Shown here: positions 1 to 11,819 of the stretch, piece after piece | How positions within the stretch are numbered: the first letter of the stretch is position 1 | Layout: every line of letters begins with the position of its first letter | DNA from: Gonatopus flavifemur | Lineage: Eukaryota; Arthropoda; Insecta; Hymenoptera; Dryinidae | Direction: 5' to 3' | Length of the DNA stretch: 64,000 nt | NCBI GenBank assembly: GCA_018340375.1 | Contig: JAFFJZ010000003.1 | Location: forward strand, 20,212,001 to 20,276,000 | The notes under the pieces: generated by a model | Told to the model about the DNA's origin: nothing | Seen by the model: only the letters and a program-made list of their open reading frames with translations | Databases searched by the model: none | Made by a program: the position numbers and the translations under genes

Positions 1-391
1 TTGCTTACGTTTGTTTCAGCCAATTTGACGAATTTCATTCTTTTCTTCTGCGCCCTGAAACTTGAGTACCCGCGTTCTTATGAAAAACAATGAGAAACAA
101 AAAGAATTGTTTATTTTTATATGTGTGTTGTATGATAGAGAAACAAACACTTGTGTATCTTATATGGGAACAGGTTTCATGTTGTCTTCTGTTCTAATTT
201 TATCAAATTTTTTTTCTCGTTCCACCTTGGATAATGGAGAACTGTGCTTATAAACTTACTGCATCGTCGGGGGAATTTCCTCGTGCGAGCCAAGGGCTGT
301 TGAAACTGTAGCAACACCTGGGTGTGAAATGTCATGCTTGCAGGGATTCTCTCTTGACCAATGATTGTATATTTCACCAATATTGTATCAT
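1..391. other. Non-coding left edge
   Basis: I see no supported gene, repeat or RNA here. Open frames are short and lack splice context or recognisable protein motifs. Confidence 0.4.
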
Positions 392-707
392 CCCGGGAAA
401 AAATGATCAGATCTGACCAGATCTAAATTTTGGTCAGATCTATTAAGATCTGAAAAATTGCGACTTTGGCTTGTGTTTGTCACAATATATGTGCAAAATC
501 AAATTCATATACAGACAGATATCACAAAATTTCTGACAATTGAACCACCAATTGCTCATTAAGATTTAATCTAATATTCAATTCAGATCTAACCAGATGT
601 GCCAAGATCTGATCAGATCTACTGAGATCTGAACAGATCTAATCTGATCTTTTGAACCAGATCTATTTAGATCTGAATCTAATGAGATCTAATGATTTTT
701 TCCTGGG
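392..707. repeat. Foldback element rich in AGATCT
   Basis: The 316 bp segment has imperfect inverted ends. The left end reads CCCGGGAAAAAATGATCAG and the complement of the right end reads CCCAGGAAAAAATCATTAG. Between them lie about a dozen copies of the palindrome AGATCT, often as CAGATCTG or TAGATCT, in two clusters around a less repetitive middle. It has no coding capacity. It looks like a MITE-type element built from short palindromes. I could not define a clean target-site duplication. Confidence 0.65.
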
Positions 708-2551
708 ATGTCATATCTAAAATCGAGAAATCAGATTATGGAGAAGATCACTCTTTGTATAGTAGCATAATTCTAATTGTTGACAGCCCGAGTGGACATT
801 TTTGCAGGCTTTATATATTCAATATAGACCCTGTATGGGCGTATATTAGATATCCAGACTTAGAATTGCTCGGCATCAACTGCCAAAGGGCGTAATTCTG
901 ACTCAGGATCACCTATATCCAGTCCATTTGCGGTGAAACTGCATTACCAATATTTCCCCCTGTTATGACAATCTGGATGCAACCAACTACAGCCCGCATA
1001 GGGCATTGCCAAGCTTTGCGCATTCTCTCAAATATCCCAATCCGAACACACCTGTATACCACCCATGATCAATTAAAACAGCAAAAATTTCAGTATTATA
1101 GGAATCACAATTTCTGCTGCCACAGCTAGAAAATCGCTATCTTAGCCAAAAAAATTTACTGGTCTAGCAAAAAGTACTCAGTAAAATCAAATTCCGCTGT
1201 CACAGCAGATTTTTTCTTCTACGTATTTAATGACAGAGTAATATGCAAATCCTCCAATTAGTAGCTTCAACATCCAACAACAACATTCGACAATCCTTCA
1301 ATAATTGACATTACAATACACATTTTCCTCCCACAACTTTGCCGTTCTGAGCAAGAAGACCGTAAGTGCATTTGACTTGAATTCGAGAGAAGCAAGAAAA
1401 ACTGTTTTCTTTCAAAATCAATAAAACAAATCATTTTTTAATGCCATTGAAGTCCATAGACTATTGAATCATTATAGACTTCCCATTTTTGTGTTAGTTA
1501 CGGTTTTTTTCTTCTATAAACGTTTCAAATTTGATCAATTTCTTCGTACTTCGAAACGTTGTTATTAAAAAAGTAATAAATTTTTTCTCAAAATGAAAAA
1601 CACAGTAGAATGCAGGATACGGAAAATTCATCCTCGTCAAAAATACGACTTAGGGTTTTCTTGCTTTGGACGGCAGAACTATTCCGTGAACTTTAAACCC
1701 CACAATTCTTTCTCCTACAAATACAATGGATAGCGTGCTCTCATAAAAATTTTGTGATGTTACAATGAATTCGATCCTGTTTACATCGAAATATGAATAC
1801 ACGCCTTCCTCTCTGGAGTTTTCACGAGAAAGAACCCAGACGATGGTTAAAGAGAGTAACAAATGGAAATATGCAACTTCGAACGCGTTTCTCCTTCGTG
1901 TGCAGGCGCCGATGTTGATGTTGAAATTTTCAAAGCTCTCTACCTGATTGAACGCATACATCTACTCGTGAAATAAACTACATCTCCGGCATAATACTCT
2001 TAAAATGATATTGAAAACATCCTTCCGTACACGACTATCAAGAGCTCTTTTGAAGATGCATATTATGGGAGATTATTCATCATCGCCGGATACATAAAAT
2101 CAATTATTCGATATATGTGCGTATATTTTTAACGTCGATCGATCTGTTTCGTATACAAATTGAAATTTATACATCACAGAAATGTGTGGAGCAACAATGT
2201 ACCACGGAACTGTTGTCACGTACATTGTGCGACAATTGAAATAGTCATGGATCCGGTTACACACTGATGAAAAGGGCGGAGGAATGGAACGAATTTAATT
2301 AACCAAACAAATTTAATCAGGTTTCTATGTGTATTTCAAAATAACCCAATCGACTCGCTGTTTTACGATCTCTAATAAAAATATCTGAATCGAATGTGTA
2401 CAGTGGAATGGAATTTGCAGATCTGTTTTGTGTAGGGGGTTCATTTTCTCGTCATCAAGGATTGCGTTTATCATTATCGCGTAAAATGCGAAGATTAATT
2501 AAGAGCATTTCGGAGTGGAATTGAGTGTTGAGAGTAACACTTACCGTTATG
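708..2551. other. Non-coding stretch with one diverged repeat
   Basis: No gene is supported. The segment 1105-1222 contains words such as CTGCTGCCACAGCTAGAAAATCG and CGCTGTCACAGCAG-like motifs. These recur, diverged, at 16465-16603, so it is probably an old interspersed repeat. The open frames near 1650-1960 on both strands show no family resemblance. Confidence 0.4.
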
Positions 2552-3655
2552 CACTGTAAAAAAATTTCACCGGAAAATTCCAGTACATGTACTGGAAGTC
2601 ATTAACCTGTACATGTACCGGAAAATTTCAGCACATTTGTACTGCAAAAATTCAGTGCAAACGTTATGGAATTTCCGCATCAAAACTGGAAATTTTCTGA
2701 GCCTCGGTACTGGAATTTTTCAGTACACGAGCTGGACTTTTCCAGGACATGTACTGGAAAATTAATGCTGAAAATATCCATGAAAATTGAAAAAAATTGC
2801 TCACGCAAAGTGATTTTGCAGGGTCCTTGTGTTCCAAGATGATTGAGAAACTTTTGATCGTTCATTTGGATGGACAGAAACTCATGTCTACCTAACAGGA
2901 TTTGAACCCACACTTTTCTACCTGCCTACCAACTGAAACCTAAGACCTAACCGATGAGCTATAGCGCGACATGTTGGAAGGCCAGCTTGGGTTACTACAT
3001 ATGCTTCATATCTAGAACACAAGAGGATAAGTCTTGGAAAAACCTCATATATCAATTTCATTGGCTACAATTACAATTATTATTCAAAATCTCAATCAGG
3101 AAATTTTTAATATAAAGACTTGAAATTTTTCCTGCCAGAAATGACGAAGTCCATAGAAGTGGAAAATTTCAGTGCAACAGTGATTAAATTCCGTTGCATA
3201 GCAGCTGGAAAATTCCATCACACGACCTGAAAATTGCAGTTCAAAACCTGTATAATTCAATTGCATAGTAACTGGAAAATTCCATCACAAAACCTGAGAA
3301 TTGCAGTCAAAAACCTGTATAATTCCAGTATACCAACGATTAGGTTTTTTTTTCTAAATTCCAAATTTTTTCTCAAGTCCTTTTTGAGGGAATATTTTTT
3401 TTTTGGTGCACAGAACTATAAAATTGTAGTACGAGCCGGTAAAATTTTCGCGAAATCATGGCAAAATTTCAGTACATCATCTCAAACTTGAAAATTCCAG
3501 TACAATGACTGAATTTTCAGTTATGCTTGGTAAATTTTCAGTAACGTAACAACAAAATCTCTGTACATGTACTGGAATATCCATATTCCAGTACTAGCAC
3601 TGGAAATTTCCAGTCCAGTTGCACAATAAATTTCCAGTTTTTTTTTACAGTGTGC
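2552..3655. repeat. CACTGTAAAAAAA-ended element with degenerate GTACATGTAC array
   Basis: The segment begins CACTGTAAAAAAA and ends in the inverse (TTTTTTTTTACAGTG). Inside it are many degenerate units of the type GGAAAATTCCAGTACATGTACTGG, around the palindrome CAGTACATGTACTG, mostly near the two ends. A tRNA-like segment lies within it on the minus strand. No transposase is visible, so it is best read as a non-autonomous inverted-repeat element or a nest of such elements. Confidence 0.6.
2890..2970 (-). repeat. tRNA-like (SINE-type) segment
   Basis: Read on the minus strand, the segment has an A-box-like word (TAGCTCATCGGTTAGG) followed about 50 nt later by a B-box-like word (GGGTTCAAATCC). 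This is the spacing of a tRNA internal promoter. The acceptor and T-stem halves do not pair, so it is not a working tRNA gene. A tRNA-derived SINE head or tRNA pseudogene fits better. Confidence 0.5.
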
Positions 3656-3978
3656 GCAGTGCCTCAGTCTCGCGCTTACAGGAGGCCTACGTTTAACTGC
3701 CCTATGGGCAAAATTGTCAAGATTATACATACACAATTCATTACAATTATATTTGATTCATGTATAGACTTTATATAATTTACAAATTTTTTTCACTTGG
3801 TTGACCATTGTTCCTCGATACCTAGGGGAAAAAATCAACTGTTGATTTGACCGGAACTGAGGTTATTAGGTGGACAGCCAAGATTATGGTACTACGACAC
3901 GCATTATGTCTGCAAAAATACCGCACGAGGAAACTGGACGATCGCAACACATTTGCTTCAGGTTCGTTTGGCGAACCA

Positions 3979-4297
3979 CACTAAAAATTTTAACAGGGGA
4001 TGTCGAGCAAAACCCGTGATGAACGATTTTTCTTAAGAAAGAATTGGATTATTACATTTTTAAATACACTATCAAAAATAATTGTGGAATTTTCCCCCAA
4101 AAAATGGTGACAGCAAAGTTCCTCCATAGGTGGGGAATTTTTTACCATAATTTGGTGGACTTTTCCTTCGTTCGTAGACGATTCGACACCTAAAGAACAA
4201 AATAATTCCTCAAAGTGGGGGAAAAATTCCTCATTCCTGATAGAAAAATAATTCCCCCACGACAAGGAGACAAACTCCCCACATTTTTTACAGTGTC
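3979..4297. repeat. Interspersed repeat, copy A
   Basis: The segment ends CATTTTTTACAGTGT and its body (from about 4074) matches two further diverged copies at 26637-26820 and 27059-27298. Shared words include GTGACAGCAAAGTTCCTC and CATAATTTG-TGGACTTTT. The minus strand is open for 91 codons and resembles the minus-strand reading of the 27.1 kb copy. This comes from shared repeat ancestry rather than a recognised gene. Confidence 0.6.
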
Positions 4298-5752
4298 TGA
4301 AACAGATTTAAAAATCCAAAATTACAAGAATGGGGAATCATTCACATTAGTCACAAAATCTGAAGGAAATTAAGTAATTTGTAGATTTATTTCTTTTTGG
4401 GAGGGCAGAACACCATCACATACACATTGATGAATAGACAAAGAAAAAACAGGGAAAAAAAAGGAGCAAAAGAAGATGAAGTGGTCTCGTAGCCTACAAA
4501 TGAGAAAATTACCACGCGTACGGGATGTATTTCTTAATTTTCGGTAGAAAAGGAAGAAAAAAAAGAGACCATTAGAAGAATAAAGGGAAACTTTGCTCCT
4601 ACGGAGTGTACACCATCGATTTGTCAGAATTTTCCGAAAGCACAACTGAACACCAAGATCGCGTATTATAATCGCTGCAGCCAGTCAAACCGCCATTAAA
4701 ACCCAATCGAATTAGCGAATACGTTCGTTCATTCGTTTCAATTATCTCATTCAAGGAATTCGATACGAATTATCAAGTGAAAAAAGAAATGACTTCGATG
4801 TAAGATAGATGTTTTTTGCTATGTCAGGAAAAATTTAGTCGGTGGGGGCTGGAAATTTTATCTGCAATATAACAAGAAGTACATCATATTCTCTATCTTG
4901 TTTATTTTTTTTTAATCTCAAACAAATGTATAGTCTGAATCCTCGAAAGCATCCAAAAACACTCCCGCTATACGTCAGAAACGTGCGATAAACTTGTAAA
5001 AAAAAAACCACCCAATGCAGGAGTGAAAAGTTATATACAAAGTTTTTCCTTGCGAAGAAAAATTTCACCAGCAAAATCGTTGTCTTAACGATGATATACG
5101 ACCGATGAGGGAGGAGAAGTCCTATCACACCACTTACCTGTATACATATCCTGCTTTTTTTTATACTTATCCGTGATAAGTTTTCCCACGTGTATCATCG
5201 TTCGGACGGTGAAAGTTATGCAAAATCGAATTCTTCTCGTTCGTTCCATGAAGCAAATAATGATGTTTCAGATCTCCAACGGACGTGAGCTAGGCTCCCT
5301 TTATGGACTTTGGCGGGTACTCTGATGGTTTTTGTCGGCCAGTACATGGCAATGTTTCCAAGAATTCTCTTTCACGTTACGTCGATTGCTGTCCAAAAGC
5401 AAGCGCACCAAAAAAAACTCCAAAAGGTCCATTTCAGGGTAAATTTATTTGAGGGTCGTTCATTCTCAAATGGTGACCCAATAACTATTGTTAGATCCAT
5501 CCCTCGAATCATTTTATCACACAACACTGTGAAAAATTTCTATGAGGAACTTCACATAAATGTTTGGAAATTTACTGGAAAATGATAGTAAAAATCATAT
5601 AAAGTTTGGAATTTTCAGTTAAAGTTATGGGAAATTTTATATACATGAAACACAGATTGATTCCCTGTCCCATGATAGAGATTTCTCCGATTATTTCTCT
5701 ACAATGAAGATAACTAACGAATTTTTATACACGGAGAAAACGAATATGTTGG
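4298..5752. other. Non-coding stretch
   Basis: No gene, RNA or clear repeat is supported. A short stretch near 5271-5390 follows an acceptor-like TTTCAG and is less AT-rich, but I could not tie any reading frame to a protein family. Confidence 0.35.
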
Positions 5753-5945
5753 AAAGTCCCATAATTTATTGAAGATCAGTGCCAGTCTGTGACGGATAAA
5801 GTTATTTACCTGAATTTATTTCTAAAAGTACAATAATTAGATGTATTTCTACAAGAAATTATGGTTCTTTTGACGCTATATTCAGGTCAATAATTTTATC
5901 CCTCACAAACTGGCGATGATCCTCAATAAATTATGGGACTTTTTA
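5753..5945. repeat. 193 bp foldback element
   Basis: The left arm (from AAAGTCCCATAATTTATTGA) is matched by the complement of the right arm (AAAGTCCCATAATTTATTGA at 5926-5945). Pairing continues for about 75-80 nt per arm with scattered mismatches and a short loop. There is no coding capacity. This is a MITE-like palindrome. Confidence 0.7.
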
Positions 5946-6514
5946 AGGAAGGGAGGGGAGGTTTTCAAGACTGAAAAAAGGCACATTTTCATGATTTTTT
6001 TTGGAGTTATAGTATAACATTTGAAGTATCTTTGAAAAATTTTCAATTAAAAATATCAATAAATAAGTTCGCAACAACAAATCTCTGCAGGCGTCTCGAA
6101 AAATAGGTTTTTTTTCGATTTTTTTACTTTTGGCAGCATTTGGAAGTGAAAACCGCGGTTTTTGCTACAATATTTCGATGGATTTGTTATTTTAAAATGG
6201 GAAAAGATGATAAAAAAACAAAAACTCTTCGTAATTACCTGGGGAAACATATCAACTTTTGAACGCATCTTGATTTTTTCGTTTCAGGTGATCCGGTAAC
6301 GAGTTACTATGCTGTTCACCGCATAACGGTGTTTGTTGTTGCGGACTTGTTTATTGATATTTTTAATCGAAAATTTTTCCACGGATACTTCAAATGTTAT
6401 ACGACAACCTGCATATGAAATAAACAAAAGAACATTATTCGTATCTCCAAAAAAAATCATGAAAACATGCCTTTTTTCAGTCTTGAAAACCTTACCCCCC
6501 CCCCCCCCCTTTAA
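5946..6514. repeat. Long foldback element with poly-C end
   Basis: This follows directly after the previous palindrome. The left arm (about 5946-6090) and the complement of the right arm (about 6315-6514) share GGTTTTCAAGACTGAAAAAA, CATGATTTTTTTTGGAG, AACATTTGAAGTATC and AATATCAATAAA. The right arm has about 40 extra bases and a run of 16 C at about 6495-6509, where the left arm has GGGAGGGGAGG. The TTAA at both outer ends resembles a piggyBac-type target site, but this is only suggestive. Confidence 0.7.
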
Positions 6515-6651
6515 GGTATATTTTTTTGCGTGTATGCGCTATTATAAGGTATATTTCGAGAATATCTTTTAGAGAGAATTAGAAAGAACGATCGGGATCT
6601 CGTACAATATTACGGAAAAATTTTACAAGAATATTTTTTGGCCAACGACAG

Positions 6652-6912
6652 ATGACATCGCTTAGTAAGATTTTTTCTGAAAGTTCTCAACTGATTTTTT
6701 CAATACCTTCCGAAGTTGCTCAATATTTGTTTCTTCATTGGATTAAACGTAAGAAAATTCATTGCCGTATCAACGAACTTATAAAAAATTTGAATTTAAT
6801 AAAAATGGAAAATATGAGTGATAAAAATCTTTTTTCTCGACTATTATATCCTATCCAAATACAACGCAAAGATCCTCATTACGGAAATCCATTGCACATT
6901 ACCCAAGACTAA
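6652..6912 (+). other. Unassigned 86-codon open frame
   Basis: The frame starts at an ATG and encodes a Lys- and Ile-rich peptide with no motif I recognise. The bases just upstream are also open for about 25 codons in another frame, which could indicate a decayed mobile-element gene. There is no splice or promoter evidence. It may be chance. Confidence 0.15.
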
Positions 6913-8503
6913 TTCAACTTTGCATAATCATCCAACTTAGCTGTGATGTACGTAATTTTTGGAAGTACATGAAGTAAAATAAAATTGGGATGGTCTTCTT
7001 TAATACCTTCTCCCCCCACGACGTACAAATTCAACGAGAATTCCTGAAATTATTAACTATTTTAAACCTGGTGTACTGCATGGGTTCCTGAGTATTTTCG
7101 GAGCATGAAGGAATTGAAACGGAAGTGGAGGATATTCAATTTGTTTAGAAATACCTACTTGATTGATACAGAGCTGAAAGATGAAATTAATTATTCACAA
7201 ACTAATCAACAGTGTTGCAGGAACCTGGATGTATTGAACGTTCCAAAGTAATCTAAATGTCCCATTACGACCCTACAAACAATAGTTAATGGCGTCTCAA
7301 TGAGCCGTTGATGGTCCTGTAATTCAAGTGAAGATCCTTGATTGTAATTGTGCTTGTTGGGGACTTGATTCATCGAAACTCGGTCCAATACTTCTATGTA
7401 CTCTACCGTACATATTGAACCAAGCTAGAATTGATCTGAGTCCTTTTCTCGAACCCAAAGTGGACGAAAGTGAGCAAAATTTATCCTATAGATACGATTT
7501 AGATTCACGCAGTATTCTCTCACGCGTAATATAATTGTACAAACTTTGAAATCATTTGCACAGTTTACACGTGAGAAAGAAATAAAGGGCAATGAGATTT
7601 TCTTACTAAATGGTAAAATTTTATTCAACATTGTTGATAAGATACTGAAAACCATATATCCTGCCGCTGATTTTATATAAGAACCGGGTTCAAAGTCAAA
7701 CGGTTTCTGTCTGTTTCTATCCAGTTTATAGTCACTTCCAATCCTTTGTCATCTAGCATTCGCGATTGGGTCATAGTCTGCTTCCGAACCTACTGTTAGG
7801 ACGGAGTCGATGCAACAGAACTATCATTTCCAAACAGGCTTTTATGATGAAGCTTACTATTGCAGTAGAATCATTGCGTGGAAATCATTCCACGCATTTC
7901 CTAGACCTTTAAAGGAACCTTCCTAGGAAGAGCTCGGAAACCCTCATAGTAATTTCTACAGGGATGAATTCAGCCTGAATTGTAATAAGTACTGAGAAAA
8001 ACCTTGCAGTTTCCAGAAAACGTGCGACCATACGTTTCACATCGAATAAATGTTATGTAATTTTAGCAGAACGAGGAGAACATTCACACGTTTATACGGT
8101 TATCGTTAGCCGCTACTTGAAATTCCATAGCAATTCCTATCTCCAGAGAAACTTCATAGTTATGTAGATGTGTATGGATGATGATCGAGGAAACAAGGGT
8201 GGTACAAAGAGCAAGAGAGAATATCTTTCCTTTATCTCCACTCACCTTCCAAACCCCTTTACACGGAATTCCATCCTTTCGCATTCCACGTTTGTATACG
8301 ATGCCTTCAAACGGTACAACTAGGACTAGAAAAAAACCGAAATATATTTTCATACAACTGTATATCTACAAACTACGATGAAACATGTTTCAATGAGAAT
8401 TTATCGAATTTTCAATATTTGACACTGAAAACATTGATTCCCCTTTTTTTTTATCGAATCCTTGTGATAAACATCCTCGTACTTGAGAACGATATTGATC
8501 CGT
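6913..8503. other. Non-coding stretch
   Basis: No supported gene or repeat. Open frames of 60 to 89 codons on both strands look random in composition. Confidence 0.35.
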
Positions 8504-8993
8504 CCCTGGTGAAAATGGGAGCGAGAAGAAAGAGTAAACGAAGCGTATGCTGAAGGGTAACAGAAACGTTAATGGAAAGTATACGAAAGGATACAAAGAG
8601 TATGTGAAACGGGAATTGAAACAAAGAAAGCGGGGAAAATTCAAGAAATCTAAACAAAAAAATTGAACCCTGTGGTGAGAATCGAACCGGTGACTTTCAC
8701 TATGGTAGGGTCTTATCCACTGAGCCTTGGATCGTCGTTGACTGCAGGTGCTGAAAGATGTAATTTAAAGTCAGAATAGGTATGACTCGCATACGCTTCA
8801 TATAACCTACTATTACTTTACGTGAAGCGTATGCGAAACGGGATCGGAAGTTTATGAAACGTATACAGAACGTATGATTTGATGACTTTCCAGCGAGCGG
8901 GTATCATACGCTCCAGAAAGAGGAAGTTGAAACGTTTTTCGCTTCGTTTACGTTTCCTTCTCGCTTTGTGTATACGCTTCATTTTCACCAGGG
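8504..8993. repeat. MITE-like element with CCCTGGTGAAAATG ends
   Basis: The left end reads CCCTGGTGAAAATGGGAGCG and the complement of the right end reads CCCTGGTGAAAATGAAGCG. Behind these, both arms share AGCGAGAAG followed by GTAAACGAAGCG. The arms are about 50-60 bp and imperfect, and the whole is 490 bp. A tRNA-like segment sits inside. There is no transposase, so it is probably a non-autonomous DNA element. GTATGCG-type words (GAAGCGTATG) recur several times inside. Confidence 0.65.
8668..8735 (-). repeat. tRNA-like (SINE-type) segment
   Basis: On the minus strand an A-box-like word (GGCTCAGTGGATAAGA) is followed by a good B box (GGTTCGATTC) at 8679-8688. The acceptor and T-stem sides do not pair, so a functional tRNA is unlikely. 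It reads as a tRNA-derived insertion or a SINE head. Confidence 0.5.
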
Positions 8994-9109
8994 GTATGAT
9001 ATTTGAGTGCAGTGAGACTCTTGTGAAATTATTAATTGACTTTTCAATCGAATAGTCGAAAAATTGATCAGAAGCTTAACCAGGTGAAAGATAATTTGAA
9101 TGCAATACA

Positions 9110-9800
9110 TTTTCAATACCCTGAATTTCAAACTTCAAACTTTTTCGATAATTTTCTTCTGAGCATTGCTTTATAATAATCGTGAATCGATTGAGCAACT
9201 CTTCAGGAGTAAGACAAAATTTTGTCATTGAAAATTTATTACGGAATGGCAGCTGTGGGAGCGTTCTTCTCGAAATTATGGTTTGAAATCGGCGAGCAGC
9301 AGAACTCGAAGAGTTTTCATACGATCGACTTGAAAATTGAACTATAATTTCATCGTGTGATTATCTAGTGAAGTACTCACGATTTTCTCCATTGGTGAAC
9401 AGAATTTCCTTTTATGAACAATCAAAGTCGATATTCTTTTCAAGAATTCGAATGTTTTCTTTTTTTCATGTTTTTTCTTCAAGGTTTCGCCAGTTTGCGA
9501 AAATAATTCCTAAAATTATGATCGTGTGTACTTCACTGGATAATCACACGACGAAGATGCAATTCAATTTTCAAGTCGATCGGATGAAAAACCTTCGAGT
9601 TCTGCTGTTCGCCGATTTCGAACCATAGTTTCCAGAAAAACGCTCCCACAGCCGCCATTTTGCAACAAATTTTCAAGAAAAAATTTTTTTCTCACTCCTG
9701 AAGGGTTGCTTAATCGATTGGTGCATAGGTTATTCATGATTATTATAAAGGCATGCTGAAAAAAAATAATTGAAGAAATGTTCTTGAAGGTTGAATCGTT
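9110..9800. repeat. Long palindromic foldback element
   Basis: The left arm (about 9110-9378) and the complement of the right arm (about 9528-9800) share CTTCAGGAGT, GGCTGTGGGAGCGTT-like, GAAATCGGCGA-CAGCAGAACTCGA, CGATCGACTTGAAAATTGAA and CGTGTGATTATC. Identity by eye is roughly 80-85% over the inner 200 bp, falling off outward. The loop is about 150 bp. There is no coding capacity. Confidence 0.75.
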
Positions 9801-11600
9801 TTTGGAAACGCAACGAACATTCGAACTCGCAAAATTTGAATAATTATCGGTGTTGATCCTCTCGAATGAACTCCTTGGAATCGAAACCACGGTTCAAAAC
9901 ATGCCCCGCAAGACTTTCAGTCTTCGACAGCTCAGTATTTCGTTATTCAATTATCAATTCGTTTCAATAAACGATTCAAACTTCAGCAACATTTGGACAA
10001 CAACTGGTCTATGAATTCACAAATTAAAAAATATGTAGAAGAACAGAAAAAAAAGGGTATTCGATTAGGTGTGAAATTGAAGCAACATTCAAAAACAATG
10101 CACGATTCCAAAGAGCGATCGCTAATTTCAAACAACCTTTGTTCAACCTCGATGAATTTGTGACTCCTCGGATGGACAAACGATATTGAAAACGATATGA
10201 TACGATGCATCCAAATCAAACCGCGCACACGAGAAATTTCTGATGATATCAAAGCGATCTCTTCTATTTTCCTAGTTTCGGAAATGGAGGACAGAATAAA
10301 TACAGAGACATTACAAAGTATTTTCCAGCAAAGAACTGTGCATCACTGACTGACCGAATAATAATTTCCACCAAGCACAGTAGTCGAGGGTGAGTTACGT
10401 ACTTTTATGTGGTCTTCTTCCTTGCCGTTTGTGCTTTTACCTTTTACCGTGGAACGCCCACCACCAAGTGTTTTCCATTATTTAACTGTCCTTTGTTTCG
10501 TGAGGAAAAGCCAGCTCGGAGATAGAAAATGGCGCAGGGATGAAATGAGAGAGAACAGGACAGGAAATACGGTCAGAGGATTTGCTGGAACGCACTGGAA
10601 CTGAACACGGACTCAAGTTAAAACTGTTTTGGGAGCTTGAATCAATTTTATCTTCCTCTTTCTCCCTGCCGTCGTAGTCTCTTTGAACAAATAAATTAAC
10701 TATCTTCGGGGATGTTTTTTTCTTCCTTGGAGTCTTGTCTTGTCGTTTTCCATCGAGAATGGGAAAATTTAGTTTCAACTTGTTCCAGATGTTGATTATC
10801 ATCAATTTGGGGCTATTCACAAATTTTGGTCGAATCCTCTTCGCGTTGGATTAAAACTTCATTCGGAATTAGGACTGATACAGCGCATCAATATTTAAAC
10901 AAGCGTTTCAATAATCTTTAATATTCCCTCGTACGGTTCATCAACCACTGTACTCGATGGAAGACAGCACTATTTGAACAGGGCTCAAATTATTTGTCTT
11001 GCGTACACAAATATATACAAGCGAGAAGGAACAATTAACCAAATTATACATTCAAAATCTTCATTCAGAAACGTCATTCGACCAGTTAAGCAAATCCTAT
11101 TCGTATTTGCAAAGGATTATTATCACATTTGAATAACATTCTCATACAATTTCAGAATGTCAATTAATTCTCGAAAATGCACACCATACCAGTGGATGCA
11201 ATCGATCTGGAGCACGTACACCCTCGCGCGTTAGTTCATGAGTATGTGTAAATACACACCTACCGCTCCTTGTGGTGGTAGCGGACGTATATATACAACC
11301 TTGCTAAAGGTTTTCACTTGGAAAGTTTCCGATCTCCTCTTATTGCACGAGCATCAACGTTAGAATAAAGCGCGCCAGCATCACTGACAGGATATCTCGT
11401 ACTTCGCAAACATGTCCGAGGACAAGTTTGCATTAGCAAGTTCTCTAAGTTGCGGAATGCTGATTGGCAGTCATGTCTGTCTTCTCTTTGCCTTAGAGAT
11501 AGAGCTTCTCGAATCCCATAGCGCTCCGGTATATACGTTTCGATTCACAATGCAAGGGACACTCGTATGAACTTACTCGAATTCCAATTTCAACGGAGAA

Positions 11601-11638
11601 CGACGACGACGACGACAACGACGACGACAACGACGACG
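11601..11638. repeat. (CGA)n microsatellite
   Basis: An imperfect trinucleotide tract of CGACGA units interrupted by CAA. It is not inside any reading frame I support. Confidence 0.9.
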
Positions 11639-11819
11639 GTGACCAATGGTCAAGAATAATCCAGGACATGAATTTTTAATTCTCACTTATTCTCCAATCT
11701 TATAGTATCACATTCAATAAGGTAAATATCAATTCCCATGTAGTTGAGCCGAACTTGATGAAGAAACAAGAGCGGGGATGGTACCATGGAGTTGTAGTCG
11801 AAGCAATACTCTGAAGGTT

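Noticed and set aside
2890..2970. Functional tRNA gene on the minus strand
   Set aside because: Only the internal promoter boxes are preserved. The stems fail to pair and it lies inside a repeat.
8668..8735. Functional tRNA gene on the minus strand
   Set aside because: A and B boxes are good, but the acceptor and T stems do not pair and no anticodon arm can be drawn.
9564..9890. 108-codon minus-strand open frame
   Set aside because: It overlaps one arm of a palindrome and has no recognisable motif or splice context, so it is probably chance.
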